Assembly: GCF_001458255.1 (NCBI RefSeq)
Contig: NZ_CYSB01000030.1
Location: 1 to 64,000 of the forward strand
Direction of reading: 5' to 3'
DNA length: 64,000 nt
From: Thalassovita autumnalis
Lineage (GTDB): Bacteria; Pseudomonadota; Alphaproteobacteria; Rhodobacterales; Rhodobacteraceae
Shown here: positions 53,150 to 60,566 of the stretch, piece by piece
Layout: every line of letters starts with the position of its first letter
Numbering within the stretch: position 1 is the stretch's first letter
Position numbers and translations under genes: made by a program
Notes under the pieces: model-generated
The model's database searches: none
What the model was told of the DNA's origin: nothing
What the model saw: the letters and a program-made list of their open reading frames with translations, nothing else

Positions 53150-54412
53150 ATGACAGAGCAGCCAGCGCGCAAAACAGTTGTGGTGATTGGGGCAGGGATC
53201 CTGGGTGTCTCCACCGCGATCTGGGCGCAACGGGATGGCCATGATGTGATCCTTGTCGATCGCGAAGGCCCGGCGGCGGGCGCGTCTTATGGCAATGCGG
53301 GGCTGCTGGCCTCCTCGGCGGTGGTGCCGGTAACCACGCCGGATCTTTGGGTGAAGGCACCGGGTATGATCCTGAACCCGCAAAGCCCGTTGTTCCTACG
53401 CTGGTCCTACCTGCCGCGAATGTTGCCCTGGCTGATGCGTTTCATGTCCCATGCCACTGATGCCAAAACCCGCGCAGCGGCAGATGCGCTGTTTCCGATC
53501 ATCGGCGACAGTCTGGCCGATCACCAGGCACTGGCGGCGGGCACTAAGGCCGAAAAATACATCGTGCCCACGGAATACCTTTACCTTTACGGCTCCCGCG
53601 CCAGCTATGAGGCGGCGCAGTATTCCTGGCAGATCAAAAAATCGCTGGGGTTCCAGCCCACTGAATATGAGGGCGCGGCGCTGAAGGCGAAGGATCCCGC
53701 CTTTTCCGATCAGATCGGTTTTGCGGCTGCGGTGCCGGATCACGGCCGGATCAGCGATCCCGGCGCCTATGTCACGGCACTGGCGGATCACGTGGTCGCC
53801 TCGGGCGGGCAATTGGTTATTGGCGAGGTCAGCGACATCGCGCATGAAAACGGCCGCGTGACCGGCGTTCGGGTCGGGGGCGAGACCCTGGCCTGTGACA
53901 CAGCGGTGGTGACGGCGGGCGCTTGGTCCGGTGCCTTGGGCCGTGCGCTGGGGCTGCGGCTGCCGTTGGAAACCGAACGCGGCTATCATGTGGAGCTGTG
54001 GAACCCGTCAAAGATGCCGAAAACGCCCGCCATGGTCTCATCCGGATCTTTCGTGATGACCCCGATGGAGGGGCGGTTGCGTCTGGCCGGAATAGTCGAG
54101 TTGGGCGGGTTGAAGGCTGGACCATCAAAGGCGCCGATCAACCTGTTGCGCAGCCATCTGGCCAAGGTGATGCCGGACCTCACCTGGGAGGAGACCACGG
54201 AATGGATGGGATTCCGCCCGACGCTTAGCGACTCGGTCCCGATCATCGACGAGGTGGCAGATATCAAAGGGGTCTACATGGGGCTGGGCCATCAGCACGT
54301 GGGTCTGACGGGCGGGTCAAAGACCGGCCGGTTGCTGGCGCAGATGATGGCGGGTCAACGCATCAACCTGGATATGACACCCTACCGGCTGGACCGGTTT
54401 CGCGGCGTCTAA
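53150..54412 (+). CDS. FAD-dependent amino acid oxidoreductase (DadA-like)
   Basis: A 420-aa D-amino-acid dehydrogenase/glycine-oxidase-type protein. The FAD Rossmann motif VVVIGAGILGVSTAIWAQRDGHDVILVD starts at residue 10. The GASYGNAGLLA segment, the AVVTAGAWSGALGRALGL region and a late MGLGHQHVGLTGGSKTGRL are typical of DadA relatives. It would deaminate D-amino acids or N-methyl amino acids and pass electrons to the membrane. The adjacent 5-oxoprolinase subunit gene suggests amino-acid or 5-oxoproline breakdown. Confidence 0.85.
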   Translation: MTEQPARKTVVVIGAGILGVSTAIWAQRDGHDVILVDREGPAAGASYGNAGLLASSAVVPVTTPDLWVKAPGMILNPQSPLFLRWSYLPRMLPWLMRFMSHATDAKTRAAADALFPIIGDSLADHQALAAGTKAEKYIVPTEYLYLYGSRASYEAAQYSWQIKKSLGFQPTEYEGAALKAKDPAFSDQIGFAAAVPDHGRISDPGAYVTALADHVVASGGQLVIGEVSDIAHENGRVTGVRVGGETLACDTAVVTAGAWSGALGRALGLRLPLETERGYHVELWNPSKMPKTPAMVSSGSFVMTPMEGRLRLAGIVELGGLKAGPSKAPINLLRSHLAKVMPDLTWEETTEWMGFRPTLSDSVPIIDEVADIKGVYMGLGHQHVGLTGGSKTGRLLAQMMAGQRINLDMTPYRLDRFRGV

Positions 54413-54517
54413 CAGCGCCAGCGGCAGCCCGCAAAACCGTGAGCGTCGCGCCGATTGCAAGGCCCGCAGATCCCTGTCACAACAGGCGGCAACGCTATGA
54501 CGCAAATGGAGGGGCAC

Positions 54518-55282
54518 ATGGGCCTGTCAGTCGATCTTAACGCCGATATGGGCGAAAGCTTTGGCGCGTGGAATCTGGGCGATGATTCTGCGCTTCTGGG
54601 CATTGTGACCTCAGCCAATGTGGCCTGTGGCTTTCACGCAGGTGACCCGGATGTGATGCTGAAGACCATGAAAGTGGCGGTGGACAACAACGTCGGCATC
54701 GGCGCGCACCCGGGTTTTGACGACCTGCGTGGCTTTGGCCGTTACCGGATGCAGGTGCCGCTGCCGTCACTGGCCAATCAGGTGCGCTATCAGGTGGGCG
54801 CGGCCCAGGCGATGGCGCGGGCTGCAGGCGGCGAAGTGCGGCATCTGAAACTGCATGGCGCGCTGGCCAATATGTGTTCGGAAAATCAGGACATGGCGCG
54901 TGCCTGTTATGAGGCAGCGCTGTCGGTTGCGCCTGAGATCATCATCATGGTGCTGGCCGCCACCGCCCAGCAGCGCGCGGTGGAAGAGCTGGGTGCCACT
55001 TTTGTGGGTGAGATTTTTGCCGACCGGGCTTATAACGATGACGCCACGCTGGTGGATCGCTCCAAACCCGGCGCCGTTATCCATGATGCGGCCATCGCTG
55101 GCCCGCGGATCGCTGAAATGGTTAAGGCGGGCGCGATCATCACCGAAAGCGGCAAACATATCGAAACCCAGATCGATACCATCTGTCTGCACGGCGACAC
55201 GCCGGAAGCAGTGGAGATCGCCCGTTCGGTTCGCAGCGCGCTGGAAGGCGACGGGATTGAGGTGAAAACCTTTCGCACATGA
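54518..55282 (+). CDS. pxpA: 5-oxoprolinase subunit PxpA (LamB/YcsF family)
   Basis: A 254-aa protein with the family start MGLSVDLNADMGESFGAW, CGFHAGDP, IGAHPGFDDLRGFGRY, and the HGDTPEAVEIARSV ending. PxpA with PxpB and PxpC cleaves 5-oxoproline using ATP; PxpB and PxpC are not in this window. The start at 54518 is supported by a GGAGGGG Shine-Dalgarno; upstream ATGs at 54497 and 54506 are less likely. Confidence 0.9.
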   Translation: MGLSVDLNADMGESFGAWNLGDDSALLGIVTSANVACGFHAGDPDVMLKTMKVAVDNNVGIGAHPGFDDLRGFGRYRMQVPLPSLANQVRYQVGAAQAMARAAGGEVRHLKLHGALANMCSENQDMARACYEAALSVAPEIIIMVLAATAQQRAVEELGATFVGEIFADRAYNDDATLVDRSKPGAVIHDAAIAGPRIAEMVKAGAIITESGKHIETQIDTICLHGDTPEAVEIARSVRSALEGDGIEVKTFRT

Positions 55283-55347
55283 CCCGCGGCACACCGGGCA
55301 CGCTGGGCGCAGCCGCCGCGCCCCTTTCAATGTTCCAAAAATACTCA

Positions 55348-55387
55348 AATCCCCGCCTGTCGCTTGCGCTGGCGGGGATTATTTTTG
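55348..55387. terminator. Bidirectional terminator between pxpA and truA
   Basis: A 10-bp stem (55348-55357 with 55371-55380) and a 13-nt loop are followed on the + strand by ATTTTTG, ending pxpA. On the reverse strand the same stem is followed by a T-rich GAGTATTTTT element, so it can also end truA. The truA stop (55379-55381) lies within the signal. Confidence 0.8.
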
Positions 55388-56155
55388 CGCCTGGAAGGGA
55401 TCATCCTGATAGCCGACTCCGGCCAGATACAGACCTTGGGGCGGGCAGACCGGCCCGCAGGCAGATCGATCAGCCGCTTCCAACGCATCACGCACGCGCT
55501 CCGGTTCCCAAGCACCGGCGCCGACCCGTTCCAACGTGCCAACAAAGCTGCGCACCTGATTGTGCAGGAAGCTGCGGGCGCGCAGGAAGAAGCGCAGCTC
55601 GGGCCCGGACCAGCCGTCAACCTCGGTGATGGTCAACTCATCCAGCGTTTTGACCGGGCTGGCCGCCTGACAGATCGAGGAACGGAAAGTGGTGAAATCA
55701 TGCAGCCCAATCAGGTGCTGCGCAGCTTCGCGCATCGCTGCGGCATCCAACTGATGAGACACCTGCCAGACCAGCCCGGCGTCATGGGTGGCGGGCGCGC
55801 GCCGCATCAACAGGCGGAAGGTATAGCGCCGCTCATGGGCGGAAAACCGGGCGTGCCAGTCATCTTCAACCCGCGCTGCCCGGGTGATTGCGACGGGGGC
55901 GGGTTTCAGGTGATAGTTCAGCGCCTCGGACAGGCGGAACGGGTCCCAGTCTTTGCTGAGGTCGCAATGGGCCACCTGCGCCAACGCATGCACACCGGCA
56001 TCGGTGCGCCCGGCGGCGGCAATGGTATGCTCGCCCGGTTCCAACTTGGCCAAAGCCGCCTCAATCGCCCCCTGCACAGAGGGCTGATCGGCCTGTCGTT
56101 GCCAACCGGCAAAAGGGGCACCATGGTATTCAACAAGAAGCGCAAATCTAGGCAT
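55379..56155 (-). CDS. truA: tRNA pseudouridine(38-40) synthase TruA
   Basis: A 258-aa enzyme that modifies uridines in the anticodon arm. It has the start [21 protein letters not shown], the catalytic-Asp loop [17 protein letters not shown] (the Asp near residue 51), and the [19 protein letters not shown] segment. The length is normal for the family. Confidence 0.93.
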   Translation of the reverse strand: MPRFALLVEYHGAPFAGWQRQADQPSVQGAIEAALAKLEPGEHTIAAAGRTDAGVHALAQVAHCDLSKDWDPFRLSEALNYHLKPAPVAITRAARVEDDWHARFSAHERRYTFRLLMRRAPATHDAGLVWQVSHQLDAAAMREAAQHLIGLHDFTTFRSSICQAASPVKTLDELTITEVDGWSGPELRFFLRARSFLHNQVRSFVGTLERVGAGAWEPERVRDALEAADRSACGPVCPPQGLYLAGVGYQDDPFQAQK

Positions 56156-56302
56156 GGCGGGGCGATAGCGGAAAATCAGCCTCTTTGGAAGGGTGAGGTT
56201 TTCCAGCTATTTTGCACCATATAAATGTTCAACGCTTTTACATCGCCTTGGAGGTGCCTATCTTGGGGCGGAACAAGGGATTTGTTGAAGGGATTTCGGG
56301 GT

Positions 56303-57721
56303 TTGGTCATTACCTCCATTGCAGATGCGGTGACCCGTCAGGTCGAAGCGGTGGGCGACAGCGTCAATGAGGCGCTGTTTGAACCGGTGATCCGTCTGGG
56401 TGTGACGGGGCTGGCACGGTCCGGCAAGACGGTGTTCATCACCTCTTTGGTCGCAAACCTGCTGGACCGGGGGCGTATGCCGCAACTGGTGGCCGCCGCC
56501 GATGGCCGGATTGAGGCCGCCTATCTGCAGCCCCAGCCGGATGATACCGTGGCCCGCTTTGCCTATGAGGAAAACCTGGCCGTGCTGACCGGACCCACCC
56601 CGCATTGGCCCGACAACACCCGTGGTGTCAGCGAATTGCGCCTGTCGCTGAAGGTGCGCCCAACCGGCATGCTGGCCGGGATGCGGGCGGCGCGGACGGT
56701 GCATCTGGATATTGTCGACTACCCCGGCGAATGGCTGTTGGATCTGGCCCTGCTGGACAAAAGCTATGAGGACTGGTGCAGCCATGTGCTGACCCGGCTG
56801 GCCGGGCGCGATGAGGCGACCGCTTATCTGGCGGCGATGGAGGACGTGGACGCCGAGGCCCCCTTTGAGGAGGGTGCGGCCAAAGCGCTGGCGGGGCATT
56901 TCACCGACTACCTGCAGGCCGCGCGGCTGGCGGGCTATTCCGATTGCACCCCCGGTCGTTTCCTGCTGCCCGGCGATCTGGCGGGATCCCCGGTGCTGAG
57001 TTTTGCGCCCCTGCCGGTTATCGATGGGCGGCCCGCGCGCGGCACCCTGCGCCGGGAAATGGCGCGCCGCTATGAGGCCTATAAATCAAAGGTGGTGAAG
57101 CCGTTTTTCCGCGATCACTTTGCTCGGATTGACCGGCAGGTGGTGTTGGTTGATGCGCTGGGGGCCATTCACAATGGTCCCCCCGCGTTGGAGGATCTGC
57201 GCCAGTCGATGGCGGATATCCTTGGTGCGTTTCGTCCCGGTCGCAATGCGTTTTTGACCCGGCTTTTGGGCGGCAAGCGGGTGGAAAAAATCCTCTTCGC
57301 GGCCACGAAATCCGACCATCTGCACCATTCGCAGCACCCGCGTCTGTCTGCCATTCTGCAGGCCCTGCTGCGGGAGGCTAAGGATCGCGCGGATTTCGCC
57401 GGGGCGCAGACCCATGCGCTGGCCCTAGCCTCGCTGCGGACCACGACCGAGGCCAGCCTGACCCATCACGGGCAAGAGGTGGACTGCGTGCGCGGCCTGT
57501 TGCTGGACAGCGGCAAACGCGCCGCCTTTTACCCCGGAGAGCTGCCAGCGGATCCGGCGCATCTGTTGTCACCAGCACGACAAGGGGCGGAGCGCTGGTT
57601 GGACCAGGATTATGCCGTGATGCGGTTTGCCCCGGCCCCCTTGTCTCTGCGTCCCGGCGAAGGACCGCCGCATATTCGGCTGGACCGTGCGGCGCAGTTC
57701 CTGATCGGGGATAAGCTATGA
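56303..57721 (+). CDS. YcjX-family P-loop GTPase-like protein
   Basis: A protein of about 472 aa with a phosphate-binding loop GLARSGKTVFITSL near residue 35, a HLDIVDYPGEWLLDLALL Walker-B-like stretch, and an internal ATKSDHLHH region that suits the DUF463/YcjX family. The start is uncertain. The TTG at 56303 gives an N-terminus like other family members, while the ATG at 56225 (498 aa) has no Shine-Dalgarno. The gene is in an operon with a GNAT gene and the YcjF-like gene, the usual YcjX-YcjF pairing associated with envelope or cell-stress functions. Confidence 0.82.
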   Translation: MVITSIADAVTRQVEAVGDSVNEALFEPVIRLGVTGLARSGKTVFITSLVANLLDRGRMPQLVAAADGRIEAAYLQPQPDDTVARFAYEENLAVLTGPTPHWPDNTRGVSELRLSLKVRPTGMLAGMRAARTVHLDIVDYPGEWLLDLALLDKSYEDWCSHVLTRLAGRDEATAYLAAMEDVDAEAPFEEGAAKALAGHFTDYLQAARLAGYSDCTPGRFLLPGDLAGSPVLSFAPLPVIDGRPARGTLRREMARRYEAYKSKVVKPFFRDHFARIDRQVVLVDALGAIHNGPPALEDLRQSMADILGAFRPGRNAFLTRLLGGKRVEKILFAATKSDHLHHSQHPRLSAILQALLREAKDRADFAGAQTHALALASLRTTTEASLTHHGQEVDCVRGLLLDSGKRAAFYPGELPADPAHLLSPARQGAERWLDQDYAVMRFAPAPLSLRPGEGPPHIRLDRAAQFLIGDKL

Positions 57722-58164
57722 CTTTGACCCTGCGCGCAGCCACGCCGCTGGACGCCGGTGCGGTGGGCGCCATCCTGCACGGCTTCAACCGCGATACGGT
57801 GTGGATGCCGAAGCTCTATTCTGAGGCGGAAACCATCAGCTTTGCCGGCGTCATGATCGATCGCGGCTGGGTGCGGGTGGCGGAACGTGAGACGGTGATC
57901 GGCTTTATCGCGCGCGACGGTGCTGAGATCTGTTCGCTGTATCTGTCGCCAGATGCGCAAGGGCAGGGGATCGGGGTCCAGCTGCTGGAGGAAGCGAAAG
58001 CGCAATCCTCAGTGTTGGAGCTTTGGGCCTTTGAGGCAAATGAAGACGCCCGGCGGTTTTATATCCGCGAAGGGTTTCAGGAAGTGGCACGTTCGGACGG
58101 GGCGCGCAACGAAGAGGGGCTGCCGGATGTGCGGCTGCGTTGGCAAAGAGGTGTGGCAGCATGA
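57718..58164 (+). CDS. GNAT family N-acetyltransferase
   Basis: A 148-aa acetyltransferase with the GNAT acetyl-CoA-binding motif LYLSPDAQGQGIGVQLLEEAKA near residue 80 and ARRFYIREGFQEVARSDG. It overlaps YcjX-like (4 nt) and YcjF-like (4 nt) genes, so it is inserted into that pair as a coupled gene. The substrate is unknown. Confidence 0.87.
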   Translation: MTLTLRAATPLDAGAVGAILHGFNRDTVWMPKLYSEAETISFAGVMIDRGWVRVAERETVIGFIARDGAEICSLYLSPDAQGQGIGVQLLEEAKAQSSVLELWAFEANEDARRFYIREGFQEVARSDGARNEEGLPDVRLRWQRGVAA

Positions 58165-59186
58165 GTGACAGTCCCAAACAGGCAAAAGGCCCGATTCTGA
58201 TCGATCTGGACGAAGCCCCGGACGTGACCGGCCCCGAGGCGGCGCCGCCGGTGCCGGACATCGGTCTGCCTGCAGACAGTGCCCAAACCGGTCTGCAGAT
58301 GGCGGCCACCTGGGCAGGGCGCAAACCGTCACGGCTGGGGCGTTGGATCCTGGCGCTGCTGGTGTCCTTCCTCAGCGCTTTGGCGGCTCTGGCGGCATGG
58401 GACGCGGTGGTCAGCCTGATCGGTCGGGTGCCCGTTTTGGGTTACGCTGTTGGTGTCCTTGGGGTGGCCTTGGTGCTGGCCGTTGCTTTGGCCGTGATTG
58501 GTGAACTGGCCGCGCTGGCGCGGCTGGGACGGGTTGAGGCGTTGCAGCGCAGCGCGGAAGAGGCGCTGGCTGAGGCGGATCTGGCCAAGGCGCAGAAGGT
58601 CAGCAAATCCCTGATGCGGCTATACCAGCGGCGACAGGATCTGGATTGGGCGCGGGGCCGTTTTGACGAACGGCGCGGCGAACAGATGGACGCCGATGCG
58701 CTGCTGGGATTGGCCGAGCAGGAGTTGCTGGCCCCGCTGGACAAGCTGGCTGAAGCCGAGGTGCAGGCCGCTGCCCGACAGGTGGCGACCGTGACCGCGC
58801 TGGTGCCGCTGGCGCTGGCGGACGTGTTGACCGCGCTGACCGCGAACCTGCGGATGATCCGCCGGGTGGCCGAAATCTACGGCGGCCGGTCTGGTGCCTT
58901 AGGCAGCTGGCGACTGTTTTCAGCGGTGATGGCGCATCTTGTGGCTACCGGCGCGGTGGCGATTGGCGATGACCTCCTCGGCTCATTGGCTGGCGGCGGT
59001 CTGCTGTCGAAACTGTCACGCCGCTTCGGCGAAGGGGTGGTGAACGGCGCGCTGACCGTGCGGGTGGGCGTCGCTGCGATGGAGGTGTGCCGGCCGCTGC
59101 CCTATGCAAGGCGCAAACGCCCCTCTGTCAGCGCAATGGTGGGCGCGGCTTTGGGCGGTTTGTTCACCGGACGGGGCAACGCCTGA
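58161..59186 (+). CDS. YcjF family membrane protein (TIGR01620)
   Basis: A 341-aa protein with two membrane helices at about residues 60-85 and 93-115. It has a conserved coiled region (LAKAQKVSKSLMRLYQRRQDLDWARGRFDERR) and a C-terminal domain with MIRRVAEIYGGRSGALGSWRLF. It is the usual genetic partner of YcjX. The ATG at 58161 overlaps the GNAT stop. Confidence 0.87.
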   Translation: MSDSPKQAKGPILIDLDEAPDVTGPEAAPPVPDIGLPADSAQTGLQMAATWAGRKPSRLGRWILALLVSFLSALAALAAWDAVVSLIGRVPVLGYAVGVLGVALVLAVALAVIGELAALARLGRVEALQRSAEEALAEADLAKAQKVSKSLMRLYQRRQDLDWARGRFDERRGEQMDADALLGLAEQELLAPLDKLAEAEVQAAARQVATVTALVPLALADVLTALTANLRMIRRVAEIYGGRSGALGSWRLFSAVMAHLVATGAVAIGDDLLGSLAGGGLLSKLSRRFGEGVVNGALTVRVGVAAMEVCRPLPYARRKRPSVSAMVGAALGGLFTGRGNA

Positions 59187-59195
59187 TCTGGCGCT

Positions 59196-59603
59196 TCAGC
59201 GCAGCATCGGGATGCCGTCGCTGTTCTTGACCTTTTCGACCACACCGGCGCGCAGCGACCGGCCGATCTTATGCGCCAGGGCGGACCAGGCCGCCGCCTG
59301 ATCTGGCCGCAGCTCTGCCTCCAGCACCCGGTCAAACAACGCAAGCCAGGTCTCAAACATACCGGGGTGCACATTGCCGGCCTCGCGGTGCACCAACAGC
59401 GGATTGCGATCATAGCTGCGCTCATGAAGAATCGCATTGGCCCAGAAATCCGCGACCTTGGATTCGTGCGGCGGCCAGTCAGAAATATGCGCGGCAAAGA
59501 CCGGCCCCAGACCCGGATGCTGGCGGATCAGCGCATAAAAGGCGGCGACGACCGTCTCAATCTCCTGGCGTGAAATATCAAAGCGCGGTGGCAGGCTGGC
59601 CAT
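59196..59603 (-). CDS. Group III truncated haemoglobin
   Basis: A 135-aa globin-like protein resembling group III truncated haemoglobins: ETVVAAFYALIRQHPGLGPVFAAHI at the N-terminus, KVADFWANAILHERSY, and the VHREAGNVHPGMFETWLALFDR segment where the conserved His could be the proximal haem ligand. The ATG at 59603 is preferred over a longer frame since it has AAGGA upstream and gives the typical length. It may bind O2 or NO. It has a 9-bp gap to the convergent YcjF-like gene. Confidence 0.85.
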   Translation of the reverse strand: MASLPPRFDISRQEIETVVAAFYALIRQHPGLGPVFAAHISDWPPHESKVADFWANAILHERSYDRNPLLVHREAGNVHPGMFETWLALFDRVLEAELRPDQAAAWSALAHKIGRSLRAGVVEKVKNSDGIPMLR

Positions 59604-59920
59604 TGGGTTTGGTCCTTTTCCTTTGTTTTCAGAGATATGCCGCCACGGCGCGCGCAGCAAGGGGGCGTATCCGCCCATATCCCGGGAGTCTGAAAGAAAT
59701 TATCGGATTTCAATTCCCGATAAAACCTGTCAAGTATTTGAAATTAAACAAAAAATCCCATTGACCCCCGGGGTGACACATCCTATCTATACTCTCACAG
59801 ACAGATTGGTGATCACCGCAAGGTGCCCACCTTCCAGCCTGCCAGATCACGCTACGCAGCCAGCCAACCGCAAGCCACGCCGCCAGATCTCGCCAGCCAG
59901 ATATGACTAGGAGAGATATT
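59604..59920. promoter_or_regulatory. Divergent region with a sigma-70 promoter and an inverted repeat
   Basis: This 317-bp gap has a 7-bp inverted repeat TTATCGG-N10-CCGATAA at 59700-59723. A strong sigma-70-like promoter lies at 59761-59789 (TTGACC-N17-TATCTA) driving the Cys-rich gene. Near its 3' end, CCAG-rich degenerate repeats begin (59835-59903). No gene is seen. Confidence 0.6.
59876..59903 (+). repeat. Copy 1 of an imperfect ~28-bp direct repeat flanking the Cys-rich gene
   Basis: CACGCCGCCAGATC, then CGCCAGCCAGAT. The second copy lies at 60227-60254 with about three mismatches. Both are parts of CCAG-rich low-complexity stretches around the small gene. Confidence 0.5.
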
Positions 59921-60097
59921 ATGTCCGCCAAAGCTTGCACCACATGCACCTTCTTCGACAAAGTTTCGAAATCCGCAGACAATGCCGGTCTGTGCCGTTT
60001 CAATGCCCCCAGCTTCCTGACTGAGGCTGAGCTAGACGCGAAATGGCCGGTTGTGAAATCGACCGACTGGTGTGGTCGCTTCGACGCCAAGGCATAA
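59921..60097 (+). CDS. Small 4-Cys protein (CxxC...C...C), candidate Fe-S or Zn binder
   Basis: A 58-aa protein with the pattern C-x2-C-F-F near the start (ACTTCTFF), then GLCRFNAPSF and DWCGRF. This spacing resembles a small domain with four Cys that binds a metal or [4Fe-4S] cluster in other small proteins. The ATG at 59921 has an AGGAG Shine-Dalgarno 7 nt upstream, and a strong sigma-70 promoter lies at 59761-59789. The transcript would run through a 210-nt repeat-rich tail to a terminator at 60317-60348. Function unknown. Confidence 0.78.
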   Translation: MSAKACTTCTFFDKVSKSADNAGLCRFNAPSFLTEAELDAKWPVVKSTDWCGRFDAKA

Positions 60098-60111
60098 GCC
60101 CTTTCTAAAAA

Positions 60112-60312
60112 GACCCGTGGCCCGCCCGTCAGGCCCAGCTCGCCCCATCCAGTTCGCAAGGTTCAGCCCGTAAGGTCCAGTTCGCAAGATCCCGCTCCGC
60201 AGCCCGCCAGCTTATCGCTCGCCCGCCACGCCGCCAGATCCAGCCAGCCAGATCCCACTCGCCAAACCCAGCCCACCAGATGCAGCGCGCCAGACCCAAC
60301 ACGCCAGCACAC
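60112..60312 (+). repeat. Degenerate CCAG-rich tandem repeats downstream of the Cys-rich gene
   Basis: This 200-bp stretch is made of imperfect short units such as CCAGTTCGCAAGRT (twice near 60148-60192) and GCCAGATC (several times near 60231-60300). It contains a second copy (60227-60254) of the 28-bp repeat found at 59876-59903. Purines and pyrimidines are uneven, with C-rich + strand. No convincing gene is in it; it looks like a decayed or expanding repeat in a 3' untranslated region. Confidence 0.55.
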
Positions 60313-60316
60313 GCGA

Positions 60317-60348
60317 AAAAAGGGATCGCCTCCGGGCGGTCCCTTTTT
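60317..60348 (+). terminator. Rho-independent terminator of the Cys-rich gene
   Basis: A 14-bp stem with one wobble pair (60317-60330 with 60335-60348), TCCG loop, and five T residues at the 3' side. It ends the transcript that starts near 59796. Confidence 0.9.
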
Positions 60349-60396
60349 CATTGTGTCATTCGTGTCATGCGGCAAAGCCCCGCCCTTGATGAGTGC

Positions 60397-60425
60397 TTTA
60401 CCCTCTGAACCATGCGCCCTATAAG
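60397..60425 (+). promoter_or_regulatory. Candidate sigma-70 promoter of ileS
   Basis: TTTACC (60397-60402) and TATAAG (60420-60425) are separated by 17 bp. The ileS start is at 60567, giving a leader of about 135 nt. No T-box is recognised, as expected for an alphaproteobacterium. Confidence 0.5.
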
Positions 60426-60566
60426 CGGGGACATGCTGATGCGTGCGATCATTATTCGAATTATCAGCCCGGCGCTCTGATCGATACGAGCCGCCGGGAC
60501 AAGGCGTATGGGATACCGCGCCGCCTCTCTTCCCTTAATCAAGACCCGAGATGAAGGACGCCCGAA

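Noticed and set aside
59710-60375. Reverse-strand frames across the CCAG-rich repeats.
   Set aside because: They translate the repeat into Trp/Gly/Ala-rich low-complexity peptides and overlap the well-supported Cys-rich gene and its terminator.
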